Source: Roseiarcus sp963783175
Lineage (GTDB): Bacteria; Pseudomonadota; Alphaproteobacteria; Rhizobiales; Beijerinckiaceae
Direction of reading: 5' to 3'
NCBI GenBank assembly: GCA_963783175.1
Contig: CAWANG010000026.1
Location: 67,219 to 131,218 of the forward strand
Length of the DNA stretch: 64,000 bases
A program made the position numbers and the translations under genes. Shown piece after piece: positions 44,105 through 53,249 of the stretch (positions are counted from its first letter, which is position 1; every line of letters begins with the position of its first letter). The notes under the pieces were generated by a model. It did no database searches. It saw only the letters and a program-made list of their open reading frames with translations, and was not told the DNA's origin.

Positions 44105-45837
44105 CACGAGACTCCAAGATAAGCGGCGACGACGTCGGGCTGCCTCAGGACTTCGGCGGTCTCGCCGTCGGCGATCCGCTTGCCGAAGTTGAGAACCGTC
44201 AGATGCTTCGCCACGCCCGCAATCAAGGTCATGTCGTGATCGATGATGAGGATGGTCAACCCTTGCGCGGCAATGCGGTCGAGCAGCTCGTGCAGCGCCC
44301 GCTTCTCGCTCGAATTGAGGCCAGCGGCGGGCTCATCGAGCAGCAGCACGGTCGGATTGGCTGCCAGAGCGCGCGCAAACTCGATCAACCGCTGGTGCCC
44401 GTAGCTGAAGCTTGAGATCGTCTCGCCCGCGCGAGCGCCGAGTCCGACAAAATCGAGCGCGGCCTGGGCGCGCAGCCGCAACGCGGTGGAGCTGGCGGCG
44501 ACCAGCGTATTGCCGTCGCGTTCTGCGCCGACGACGACGTTTTCGAGCGCGGTCATCGAGCGGAAGAGCCTGATGTTCTGGAACGTGCGCGCGAGGCCGA
44601 AGGCAGTGCGCTTATGCGGCGGCAGGCCGGTCACTTCGACGCCGTTGACAAAAATCGCGCCCGCATTCGCGCGATAGAGGCCGGTGACGATATTGAGCGT
44701 CGTCGTTTTGCCGCTGCCGTTCGGGCCGATCAACGCATGCACGCCGCCGCGACGCACTTGAAAATCGACGCCGTCGACCGCCGTCAAGCCGCCGAAATGT
44801 TTGGTGAGTCCCCTGACTTCCAAGGCGATCGAAGCGCCGGAATCAGCGGGGCGCAGCGCGAGCGGTTCGGTGGCCGCCGGAGCCGAGCGCGCTCGGCCCA
44901 CGAAGCGCCGAAGGATGAAACCCCAAATGCCCTCGGGCATGAAAATGACGATAAGGATGACGGCGGCGCCGTAGATCGCAAGATAGAGGCCTGGCACGCT
45001 CTTCAGAAACCGCAGCCATTCCGGAATCAGGATCAGGAGAGCCGTGCCGATCGCAGAACCGATCGGCGAGGCGACGCCTCCGAGCAGCGCCATCGTCAAC
45101 AGCACGATCGAATCCGAGAAGGCGAACTGATCCGGGCTGACGTAGGAAAAGCCGCCCGCGAACAATCCGCCGCCGAGCCCGCCGAGGAGCGCGCAGAGGG
45201 CGAAGGCCGTGAGCTTGGTCCGGAAGACATCGACGCCCGCCGCGCCGGCGGCAAGCTCGTTGTCGCGCACCGCACGCATGGCCCGGCCGAGACGCGTGTC
45301 GGCGAGGCGCCAGACGAGATAGCCCGAGAACGCGAGCACGGCGACAACGAGCGCGAGAAAGGCTTGACCCGAAGCGAACCCCGCTGGGCGCGCAATCGAG
45401 CTCACGCCATCGGGTCCATGGGTGATGCGGGTCGCGTTGATCAGGACGACGGTCAAGATTTGCTGGAAGGAAATCGTGACCATCGCGAGGTAATGGCCGC
45501 CGAGGCGCAGCGTCGAAACGCCGAGGCCCGCGCCCGCCGCGGTGGCGAGCGCCATTCCTCCGACGAGGCAGAGCCAGAAGGGCAGGCGATAGTCGGAGGT
45601 GCCAAGACCGACCGCGTAGGCGCCCAATGCGAAGAACGCGGCCTGCGCGAGATTGATCTGGCCGCAGAGGCCGAGCACGATCGAGAGGCCGAAGACCGCG
45701 ATCGCGTATGTCGCGGCTTGCATCAGGATGTTGGCGACATAGCCGTCGGTCTTGACGGTTGCCGCGAGCGCAACTGCCGCAACCGCGCCCAGGGCGTACA
45801 GGACCCCCCCGAGTGCGAAGGCGCGCGAGCGGCTCAT
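44104..45837 (-). CDS. Fused ABC transporter permease-ATPase (LivM-LivG)
   Basis: 577 aa. Residues 1-310 are the LivM permease: GLSIVLGLCGQINLAQAAFFALGAY (split here as GLSIVLGLCGQ and INLAQAAFFALGAY), EAA-like loop GRAMRAVRDNELAAGAAGV, and about nine helices. A short linker (RARSAPAATEPLALRPADSG) leads to the LivG ATPase (338-577) with Walker A at 371-379 (GPNGSGKTT), signature SFSYGHQRLIEFARAL and Walker B VLLLDEPAAGLNSSE. The ATG at 45837 overlaps the livH stop (ATGA). The usual layout has separate genes; fusions occur in some rhizobia. Confidence 0.95.
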   Translation of the reverse strand: MSRSRAFALGGVLYALGAVAAVALAATVKTDGYVANILMQAATYAIAVFGLSIVLGLCGQINLAQAAFFALGAYAVGLGTSDYRLPFWLCLVGGMALATAAGAGLGVSTLRLGGHYLAMVTISFQQILTVVLINATRITHGPDGVSSIARPAGFASGQAFLALVVAVLAFSGYLVWRLADTRLGRAMRAVRDNELAAGAAGVDVFRTKLTAFALCALLGGLGGGLFAGGFSYVSPDQFAFSDSIVLLTMALLGGVASPIGSAIGTALLILIPEWLRFLKSVPGLYLAIYGAAVILIVIFMPEGIWGFILRRFVGRARSAPAATEPLALRPADSGASIALEVRGLTKHFGGLTAVDGVDFQVRRGGVHALIGPNGSGKTTTLNIVTGLYRANAGAIFVNGVEVTGLPPHKRTAFGLARTFQNIRLFRSMTALENVVVGAERDGNTLVAASSTALRLRAQAALDFVGLGARAGETISSFSYGHQRLIEFARALAANPTVLLLDEPAAGLNSSEKRALHELLDRIAAQGLTILIIDHDMTLIAGVAKHLTVLNFGKRIADGETAEVLRQPDVVAAYLGVS

Positions 45838-46709
45838 GCCTTCTCCGCCACGCGTTCGCCGAAAATGCCTTGCGGGCGAAGGGCGAGGAAGAGAATGAGC
45901 ACAAGAAATGCGAAGGCGTCCTTGAAGGGAACCGAAATATAGGCCGCGCCGAAGGTTTCGATGATTCCGATCGCGAAACCGCCGAGGATCGCTCCCGCGA
46001 CGTCGCCGAAGCCGCCGATGATCGTCGCCGCAAAGGCCTTGAGCGCAATCGTCGAGCCCATCTGGATCGAGACGAAGAGAATCGGCGCCACCAGAATGCC
46101 GGCGACGCCGCCGAGCACGGCGCTGTAGACAAACGTGATCATGATCATGGCGGCGACGGGGATGCCGAGCAGCGCCGCCATTTCCTTGTCCTGGCTCGTC
46201 GCCTGAAGCTTCTTGCCCAGGAGCGTGTGCTCGAAGAGCCAATACTGGAACCCGACCAGCGCGAGCGTGACCGCAATGACGAGGAGATATTGGCTATCGA
46301 GATAAACGGGTCCGACCTGGAACCCCGGCGTGTCCAGCCAGCCCGGCAGCACCTGCGGCTGTGGTCCGTAGAGCGCGAGCACGGTGTTTGAGAGGAAGAT
46401 CGAGGCGCCGATCGTCGAGATCAGGACCGGCAAATAGGTTCGATTTCGGAGCGGATAGTAGACGAAAAGATTGAACACGGCGCCGAGCAGCGCCATGCCT
46501 GCGATCGCGATCAGGAAGGCAAGCCAGTAGGGCCAGCCGAGATCGACCGCGAACACGACCATGAGATAAGCCGCCACCATCGAGAACTCGCCTTGGGCGA
46601 AATTGACGACGCTGGTGGCGCGGAAGATCAACACGAAGCCGAGCGCAACGAGGGCGTAGACGGCGCCGATGCCGACGCCGGCGAAAAGCAGTTGCAGAAA
46701 GAAATCCAT
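45834..46709 (-). CDS. livH: Branched-chain amino acid ABC transporter permease LivH
   Basis: 291-aa inner-membrane permease with eight hydrophobic segments. Family text: GVGIGAVYALVALGFVLIFRAT, VVNFAQGEFSMVAAYL, the EAA-like segment LGKKLQATSQDKEMAALLGI, and the end KAFAATIIGGFGDVAGAILGG. First gene of the translationally coupled set livH-livMG-livF-ldh. Confidence 0.96.
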   Translation of the reverse strand: MDFFLQLLFAGVGIGAVYALVALGFVLIFRATSVVNFAQGEFSMVAAYLMVVFAVDLGWPYWLAFLIAIAGMALLGAVFNLFVYYPLRNRTYLPVLISTIGASIFLSNTVLALYGPQPQVLPGWLDTPGFQVGPVYLDSQYLLVIAVTLALVGFQYWLFEHTLLGKKLQATSQDKEMAALLGIPVAAMIMITFVYSAVLGGVAGILVAPILFVSIQMGSTIALKAFAATIIGGFGDVAGAILGGFAIGIIETFGAAYISVPFKDAFAFLVLILFLALRPQGIFGERVAEKA

Positions 46710-46730
46710 GCGGCGGGGTTCCAGATCCCG

Positions 46731-46813
46731 TCATTGCGAGGAGCGAGGCGACGAAGCAATCGAGGGGCCGCGTCACAGCCCGTGGATTGGTTTGGCTCAC
46801 GCTCGCAATGACG
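46731..46813. repeat. Palindromic dispersed repeat element (copy 3)
   Basis: The ends form an imperfect inverted repeat: CGTCATTGCGAGGAGCG at the left and CGCTCGCAATGACG at the right, around 83 bp in all, located between livK and livH. The motif is of a widespread small mobile-repeat type in alphaproteobacteria. The RNA could fold into a long hairpin that separates livK expression from the permease genes. Confidence 0.6.
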
Positions 46814-46841
46814 GCGGGGGCGCTTGAGACGGCGCCGCGCT

Positions 46842-47987
46842 TCAGTCCGTGAACTCGATATGCTTGTCGAAGACGATCACGCCCTTTTCATTGCGCACGA
46901 TGTTGTAGCCGTGCAGGCCGTCGCCGAACTCGTCGAAATTATATTCGCCCTCGGCGCCCTTGTAGCCCTTGGTTGACAGGATCGCGGCGCGGATCTTGTC
47001 GGGGTCGGTCGAGCCGGCCTTGTTGATGGCGGCGCTGAGAACGCCGATCGCGTCGTAGGTCCAGGAGCTGTAATTGTCCGCCGGAGTTTTCGATACGGCG
47101 GCGTAAAGTTTCGCGAATTCCTGCGCCTCGGGGCTCGAGTCGATGGCGTAGTCGGCGACCCCATAGGTGCCCCAGAGCGCTGGGCCGGCGAGCTTCACCG
47201 CGCCGTCGACGACGATCGAGGCCGACCCTATCCAGGGCAGCGTCACGCCGAGCTGTCTCAGCTGCCGCGCGAAGATCGCGATGTCGTTGTCGAAGGTGAA
47301 ATACGAGCCGATGATGTCGGCGCCGGAGGATTTGATTGCGAGCACGACAGGCGTGAAATCCTGGTTCTGGTTCGGATAGCCCTGGTCGATCGCGACCTTG
47401 GCGCCAGCCTTGTCGAGCGACGCTGAAAGCGCCTTGAACCCGCCGGTCCCAAACGCGTCGGTCGAATGCACGATCGCCCAGTTCTTCTTGCCCAGCGTTT
47501 CCACTCCGTAGGCGGCGATCACGCGCCCCGAATAGGAATCGTTGGGTCGGAAGCGAATGAGCCAGGGATTACCCATCTTCGTCAGCGCGGGATCAGTGCC
47601 GCCAAAACAGACCGGCTTACCCGTCTTCATGATGTCGGCCGCCATGGCGTGATTCTGAGTCGAGCGGATCGAGCCGAGGAAGGCGACGATGTCGGGTTGA
47701 GCGGCGAGCTTGGAGAAGGCCAGCACCGCGCCGGGATTGGTCGTCTGGTCGTCCTCGGTGATGAGCTCAATCGGCTTTCCGAGCACGCCGCCCGACTTGT
47801 TGACCCAATCGAGCGCTATCTTGGCGCCGGTCAGCGCGTATTTGCCGCTGTCCGCGGCTGGTCCGGTGACAGGGAGCACCATGCCGATCTTGATCGTTTC
47901 CCCCTCGGCGAGAGCGACGCGCGAGAACGCTGGCGCCGCGAGACTCGCGACGAGCCCGAGGTTTACGGACCGTCTGGTGGGCCTCAT
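46842..47987 (-). CDS. ABC transporter substrate-binding protein (LivK type)
   Basis: 381-aa periplasmic binding protein (peripla_BP_6). The N terminus has a twin-arginine-like signal (PTRRSVNLGLVASLAAPAFSRVALAEG). The fold follows: IKIGMVLPVTGPAADSGKYALTGAK, LAAQPDIVAFLGSIRSTQNHA and GTDPALTKMGNPWLIRFRP. It precedes livH on the same strand with the palindromic repeat between. The ligand is probably a branched-chain or related amino acid or amide; it cannot be specified from sequence. Confidence 0.94.
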   Translation of the reverse strand: MRPTRRSVNLGLVASLAAPAFSRVALAEGETIKIGMVLPVTGPAADSGKYALTGAKIALDWVNKSGGVLGKPIELITEDDQTTNPGAVLAFSKLAAQPDIVAFLGSIRSTQNHAMAADIMKTGKPVCFGGTDPALTKMGNPWLIRFRPNDSYSGRVIAAYGVETLGKKNWAIVHSTDAFGTGGFKALSASLDKAGAKVAIDQGYPNQNQDFTPVVLAIKSSGADIIGSYFTFDNDIAIFARQLRQLGVTLPWIGSASIVVDGAVKLAGPALWGTYGVADYAIDSSPEAQEFAKLYAAVSKTPADNYSSWTYDAIGVLSAAINKAGSTDPDKIRAAILSTKGYKGAEGEYNFDEFGDGLHGYNIVRNEKGVIVFDKHIEFTD

Positions 47988-48249
47988 GCGTTCCTCCGCG
48001 ATCTTGTTCGTGCCGATTGGCGCCGGCGAGCTTTCGCTTAGGCTGACAGCCCCCGGTTCGATGTAAGCTTGCGGAATTTAGACGCTTCTTGCAAGCGCCG
48101 CTCGGGCAGGAGGCCGGAACGCATCCGGACCGGCGACCCGCTTGAGAAAATCGCCAGCGCCGGCCATCTTGGCCGTCGTCGGTGGCGGGACCCGGCAAAT
48201 ATCGGAAGCTGTGAACGGTCGGACTGCAGGCTCGAAGGGAGAAACGGAC

Positions 48250-49095
48250 ATGGTCAGTTCTCATGGCCGTTTCGTCTGGTACGAGCTGATGACGACGGAC
48301 ATGGAAAGCGCCAAGGCCTTCTACGCCAACGTCGTGGGATGGAGCGCTCGCGACGCCTCGATGTCTGGCCCGCCCTATAGTCTGTTTACTATCGGAGATT
48401 TCCCCGTCACCGGGCTGATGAACCTGCCGGAGGACGCGCGGAAAACGGGTGTGACGCCGCACTGGATCGGATATGTCGGAGTCGACGACGTGGACGCTGC
48501 CGTCGACCGGACCAAGCAGCTTGGCGGAGCGGTGTACGTCCCGCCGACCGACGTCCCAAAGATCAGCCGCTTTTCGGTCGTCGCCGACCCACAAATGGCG
48601 ACGCTTGCATTGGTCAGGGGCCTGAAATCCGCCCAGGCGCAGTCCGCCGACCCGGGGGCGCCGGGGCGCGTCGGCTGGCATGAGTTGCTTGCCGCCGACT
48701 GGGAGAAGGCGTTCGCTTTCTACGGCGAGTTACTCGGCTGGCAAAAAGCCGAGAGCCATACCGGCGTGATGGGCGCCTATCAGGGGTTCTCCACCGGAGG
48801 GGAGACGATCGGCGGCATGTACACCAAGCCCGCGACATTGCCGCTTCCCTTCTGGCTCTACTATTTCAACATCGGCGATGTCGAGGCGGCGGCGAAGCGC
48901 GTGGAGGCCGGTGGCGGCGAAATCGTGTATGGTCCGACCGCAGTGCCGGGGGGCGCCTGGATCGTCCACTGCATGGACCCGCAGGGCGCCATATTCGCGC
49001 TTTTGGACAAGCGCAGCCGCAAGGTTGGATATGTTTATTTCGAGCGGGTCGCGCCCCGCGCCTCCGCCGACGCGCCGAACCGCCGACGGCCTTGA
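48250..49095 (+). CDS. Two-domain VOC (glyoxalase/bleomycin resistance) family protein
   Basis: 281 aa from an ATG at 48250 behind AGGGAG. Two VOC modules: residues ~5-125 (FVWYELMTTDMESAKAFYAN, HWIGYVGVDDVDAAVDRTK) and ~140-262 (VGWHELLAADWEKAFAFYGEL, WLYYFNIGDVEAAAKRVEAG). This type resembles hydroxylase-like VOC proteins of actinobacterial pathways (CFP30B-like), for which no firm reaction is known. Convergent with the SagB-like gene 24 bp away; part of that cluster by position only. Confidence 0.9.
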   Translation: MVSSHGRFVWYELMTTDMESAKAFYANVVGWSARDASMSGPPYSLFTIGDFPVTGLMNLPEDARKTGVTPHWIGYVGVDDVDAAVDRTKQLGGAVYVPPTDVPKISRFSVVADPQMATLALVRGLKSAQAQSADPGAPGRVGWHELLAADWEKAFAFYGELLGWQKAESHTGVMGAYQGFSTGGETIGGMYTKPATLPLPFWLYYFNIGDVEAAAKRVEAGGGEIVYGPTAVPGGAWIVHCMDPQGAIFALLDKRSRKVGYVYFERVAPRASADAPNRRRP

Positions 49096-49119
49096 GTATT
49101 TTCAATCTGACTAAGCGAA

Positions 49120-50581
49120 TCAGTCGGAAGCTTCCGGTTTCTCGCCGCGACCGAGCGCAAATTGGCCGACGGGTCCCTCGACGTGCAATTCGATTCCCGT
49201 CATCTTTGCGAACAGTTCGATATTCGCGATTCCGATCGCGCATCCGCCGAGCCCCATGTCCGTCGCCATCAGGTAGAGGGATTGCGTTAAGACCCCGACG
49301 TCCTTCAGGATGAGCGCATAGGCGATCGAGCTGTATTTCCATGAAATCCGGCCGAAGCGGGCCGCGATCGTGATCAGGATCTGGGGCGCAGCAGGCGCGC
49401 CCATCGCTTGTTCGGCTCCCGTCAACAGCGCTTCGAGCTCATTTGCGGGGGCGCCGATCGGCGCCAGCGCGTGAGCGCCGGCGTCGTAATGATAGAAGCC
49501 GCGCGCAAGCCCTTCGCATAGGTTGACGGCCAGATAGAGCTCGAGCCCGTAAGCAGCACCCGCCGACGGATATGGCCTGACCGTGTGACCGCCCTCGTCG
49601 AGGTCGAGCCTCGCGTCCGATCGCGACAGGACGCGCGCGGTTCGGTCAAGAAACCGCGCAAGCTCGGCGAAGCGTGATCGGTCGCTGATGATCAAAGCTG
49701 CGCGTCGAACGGCGCTCGCGCAGGAGCTTGGCGACCGGCGAGATTGCCTCCGGATTGGCCGCGGAGATCGTGCGCAGATCGATTGTCTTCCCAGGCCAGC
49801 TCGGGCGGACGGCGGGCAGCGGGGAAACGACGCCGGCATGCGGATAGACTCCGCCCAGCGGATTGGCGTGGCGGCCTTCCGTGCTCCGCGCGTGGAACAG
49901 AAGATCATGAAAGTCCCAAAGGACGAGGCTGTGGTCACCCTCGGCCAGTCGAAGCCCACTTTCGCCAGCACCGCCGACCTTGAAAAGGATTTGGCAATCG
50001 AGGAGCAGGGCGAGAAGCTCGACCCCTGGAAATCCCTCCTGCCGGCGCAGCTTCTTGATTTGCTGCGGAGCGGAGAGCACGGCGATGGCGGTCGCAATCT
50101 TCGGATCGCAAATTTTGAACAACGCGCCGGCGCGCGGCGATTCCAGGACCATCTCGGCCCCGCGCCGTCGCATGTATGCGAAGCGCGACAGGACGAGAGC
50201 ATCGGCATTGCCGAGCTCAGGCGCCTGCGGCCAATAATCGGGAACCTGCGGTTCGACGACCACTAGGTCCTCGCCGGCGCGCGAGCGGCCGAGGCGGTAC
50301 TCCAATAGTCCGCGCCTCGCCAATCGCCGGACCAAGAGACCAATCTCTTTGCCGACATTCCGGCTGTCGGACGCAAACGAGCTGAGCGGCAGACCTGTGC
50401 GCAGTTCCTGCGCGCGATCCGCCGCGCCCGCGCTGAACCTTCCCAAGCCGACCGAATAGCCATTGAAGCAGGCGACGATTTCTCCGTTCGCCTGCGCTTC
50501 GAGCCTGATAGGGTCGCGGAGCCGGGCGGAAACCCTCGCCGGCGCGGCTGCTCGCACTCTCTTCGGGCCGGGAGCGCGCAA
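49120..50581 (-). pseudogene. SagB/ThcOx-type TOMM dehydrogenase, frameshifted
   Basis: FMN-dependent dehydrogenase that oxidises azolines to thiazoles/oxazoles in TOMM peptides. The N-terminal half (50581 down to about 49690) has LRERRSTRSFDHQRPI, the SagB flavin-entry motif. The rest lies in the neighbouring frame: FAELARFLDRTARVLSR, TVRPYPSAGAAYGLELYLAV, LARGFYHYDAGAHAL and LMATDMGLGGCAIG, ending at 49120. The junction lies between about 49672 and 49700. Joined length is about 487 aa, normal for SagB with its N-terminal extension. One indel separates it from an intact gene. It follows the YcaO gene by 12 bp. Confidence 0.87.
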
Positions 50582-50593
50582 GCCGGGATCGCC

Positions 50594-52477
50594 TTACGTA
50601 TGGGGATGAATCGGATTGAGCTCGTTTTCCTCTAGCGGCCGGTCACGCAATCCGAGTTTTACCGGCACATCGTAGAGCCGGCCACGCCCGAAGCGGCGAT
50701 AGAAATGCCGCAATCCCGGAACGACCACTCTGACGACCGGCGCCTCGATGTCGGGACGCGTCTGATCCAGGACGAGGAAATCGAGGCCTGCGCGCTTCGC
50801 GATGGAGACGCAGGCCGCCGCCTGCTCGCGGGTGTCGAGATGGCCAAACTTCGAGCCGGACTCCGGTTGGACCATCGGATTTCCGTTCGGCGTCAGGTAG
50901 GGATGGTCCTTGAGGAGCAACGGAGCGGCGCCGTCGAGGCTCGACTTCTCCCCCGTACCGCCGTCCATGAGACCCAGGGACAAGAATTGATTCAGCTCCG
51001 TCATCGCCCGCAACAACGCAATTCGCGCATCGAAATGCGCGCCAGAACCGAATTCGATATTTTCCCGCCCGTTTTGCATCCAGTGCGTGACCGCCACAAA
51101 CGTCGGGATCCCGAGATCGCTGGTCACGTCGAGCGCCCAAAGCCGGCGGCCGTTTTGGGCGAGCTGATTCCGCAGATCGCGAACATAGGAATCATCGAAC
51201 TGGCCGAGGTCCAATTCCGGCCGCTCAAGTCGATTGTACCACCAGATCGCGTATGCGTCCCTTTCCACCAGCTCTAGGAATCCCTGGACGATTGCCTCCT
51301 CGCGCGTGTTGCCGGTCGCGCAGCCATTCGAATCCGCCGCGAAGGCGGCGGCGCCCCGATAGAAAAAATACAACAAGCTGGTCGGAAGATATTTGAAGCG
51401 GGCGTCGCGCAGAGACCAGACCGGCGACCATTCGATCCTTGCCGATTGGTCGAAGAGCGCCGGGATCGCCTCCTGCCCGTCCGAGCCCGAGGTCGGCGAT
51501 CGGCCCTGCCGCAATTGTGCGTCGCTGAACTGCAGGACTTCGTTTGGAGGAATGGCCTCGCCTGACGGGAAATCGGTAAACCGGCGCTTTGCCCGGATCT
51601 CGTCGCCCTGAAAAATCCCGGAATAGCGCTCGATCGCCTCCATCAGCGCGCTGGCTTCGCCCTGTTCGGCAGTGCTGCCCTTGCCGAAGCTGCCGCTGCT
51701 CAGTCCCGCCTTGAGCTCGCGGACCGTCTTCGCCGGCCCTGAAAAATTGTGCGTGGCGTAGTAGTTGGTGTTCAACGGCAAATCGGCTTGGATCCGCTCG
51801 AGACGTGAGACAACGCCGGTGAGCGGGCTCACGTGCCTGCGGAAACGTGCAACGGTGGCCACCGACGAAACGCTGCGGTACCCGCCGCTCGTCATGACCA
51901 CCTTGCCGCCCACGCCAAGCTCGACGGGCGCCGGCGCGCGGCGGGGATCGCGCAGTTTCTTGTGGCCGCAGCTCGGACATTGCGGGCGGGCGGCTACATG
52001 ATGCTTTACAATCGTCGAGCCCAGGAGGTCGAGGCTGACGATGTGATCGCTTAATTGCGTGCGAAAATCGGTGGCGATCGCTTTCGCCAGTTCGACTGCC
52101 GCAAGTTGGATGGCGCTCTGTCCGAGGGTCTGTTTAGCCAGCGGCGAAACGGCGAGGCAGCGGGCCTGCCTGCGGTCGAGGAGGGCCTTGACCTCCCGGT
52201 TCCTTTTCATCCGTTCGGCAAGACACATCCAGCAGGCGCTGTGCCCCGGCCTGAACACCGGCCCCACCAGGGGGAAAATGCCGGAGGGCTGGACGAGCGC
52301 CCAGGGGGCGCCGTCCGACAAATGCTGCCGGTTCAATTCGGTCAATCGTGGTTCGAGATAATCGTTCACCAACATGACCGTCAGATCGGGGGAGCGCTTG
52401 ACGACGCGAACGCCCAGCCCGCTCAGGGCGGCCCCGAGTTCGGTTTCCCCCTGCACGTCGATTGATTGAATGCGCAC
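50594..52477 (-). CDS. TOMM cyclodehydratase: partial E1-like domain fused to YcaO
   Basis: 627 aa. The N-terminal third is a degenerate E1/ThiF-like ('F-protein') region with two CxxC pairs (CWMC and CPSC), likely zinc ligands. The C-terminal two thirds is a YcaO domain, which uses ATP to cyclise Cys/Ser/Thr onto the peptide backbone: GKGSTAEQGEASALMEAIERYSG (ATP/Mg acidic residues; run given as GKGSTAEQGEAS and ALMEAIERYSG), then NTREEAIVQGFLELVERDA and WWYNRLERPELDL. The first codon used here is a GTG at 52477, but the conserved protein continues upstream without a stop to about 52650 and then in another frame (see 52478-52815). No precursor peptide was found. Confidence 0.9.
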   Translation of the reverse strand: MRIQSIDVQGETELGAALSGLGVRVVKRSPDLTVMLVNDYLEPRLTELNRQHLSDGAPWALVQPSGIFPLVGPVFRPGHSACWMCLAERMKRNREVKALLDRRQARCLAVSPLAKQTLGQSAIQLAAVELAKAIATDFRTQLSDHIVSLDLLGSTIVKHHVAARPQCPSCGHKKLRDPRRAPAPVELGVGGKVVMTSGGYRSVSSVATVARFRRHVSPLTGVVSRLERIQADLPLNTNYYATHNFSGPAKTVRELKAGLSSGSFGKGSTAEQGEASALMEAIERYSGIFQGDEIRAKRRFTDFPSGEAIPPNEVLQFSDAQLRQGRSPTSGSDGQEAIPALFDQSARIEWSPVWSLRDARFKYLPTSLLYFFYRGAAAFAADSNGCATGNTREEAIVQGFLELVERDAYAIWWYNRLERPELDLGQFDDSYVRDLRNQLAQNGRRLWALDVTSDLGIPTFVAVTHWMQNGRENIEFGSGAHFDARIALLRAMTELNQFLSLGLMDGGTGEKSSLDGAAPLLLKDHPYLTPNGNPMVQPESGSKFGHLDTREQAAACVSIAKRAGLDFLVLDQTRPDIEAPVVRVVVPGLRHFYRRFGRGRLYDVPVKLGLRDRPLEENELNPIHPHT

Positions 52478-52815
52478 ACGGCATTTCTGGAGATTTTGCT
52501 CCGCGGTCTCCGGCGACAGGCCGAGGCTTGCCCAATAGCCGGCTACGGCGCCATTCGAAGAGCTGGATGCTGGAACGATATAGCGACGGTCGACCAGCCG
52601 CTTTAGGGCTTCGCGGATTTTCTCGGATGGAAAATCCTGCTCCAGATCACGAATAAGCTCCCGAAAGCTCTTTCCGCCCTTTCGCTATCGCGGAGGCGAG
52701 CGCGCAATAGAGTTCGCCATGAAGCAAGAACTTCCGATCCTCGGAATAAAGGCACACGACATCGGGTGGCAACACATAGACGGTGAAATTCGGCGCGAAC
52801 TGCGGAACGTCTTTG
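52478..52815 (-). pseudogene. 5' part of the TOMM cyclodehydratase gene (RRE domain), frameshifted and truncated
   Basis: Upstream of the YcaO frame the same reading frame continues RDLEQDFPSEKIREALKRL, VDRRYIVPA and GYWASLGLSPETAEQNL. It hits a stop at 52685-52687, while the adjacent frame reads DVPQFAPNFTVYVLPPDVV, LYSEDRKFLLHGELYCALAS and AIAKG. Together these form the winged-helix peptide-recognition (RRE) domain that opens TOMM F-proteins. The shift lies between 52650 and 52684. The first residues are missing: at about 52815 the sequence runs directly into IS21-type repeats. Confidence 0.75.
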
Positions 52816-52902
52816 CCGTTACGCAGTGCAAACTTGTTTCCGGGATCGCCTGTCAGTCTCTGCCGTTATGCTGTGTAATCTTGTTTCCGTGATCGCCTGT
52901 CA
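52816..52902. repeat. Two 40-bp direct repeats, probable IS21-type element end
   Basis: 52816-52855 and 52863-52902 match at 35 of 40 positions (core CTTGTTTCCG, then GATCGCCTGTCA). Read on the minus strand each starts TGACAGGCGATC. Paired ~40-bp direct repeats starting with TG are typical of IS21-family ends. No IS21 gene is attached here, so this would be a remnant. Confidence 0.55.
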
Positions 52903-53166
52903 TGAGGCTAGCGGCGACGCGGCGGCGGCGGGGACGGATAGGCAGGCGAGGTCAAGGGCTTCGTAGCTGATCTTCACGACGGGCGCGGAGGCGTGAAACC
53001 GGGAAGGAAGGGCAGAGGGAGGGCGCACCAGGGCGCTCTGCTCGAGCAGACCATGGACAACGCTGTCAGATCAAACTCGCGCTGGGCCCTGCCGTAACCT
53101 CTGCTCATGCCGCAACGCTTATCACAGGAACAGGCGCTTGCTCAACGCGAAAGCGACCTCGCCTAG
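52903..53166. other. No gene seen; possible mobile-element remnant
   Basis: 264 bp between the direct repeats and the left end of the IS3-family element. On the minus strand a short stretch can be read as VVKISYEALDLACL, but with no family match. Probably leftover transposon sequence. Confidence 0.3.
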
Positions 53167-53249
53167 TGTCCGACGTCAGCGCCTTTGAGACAGCGTGAGG
53201 TTTTCAAGTAGGGAGGATTTCTGGATCATCGTAGCCGCAAGGAGCGAAG

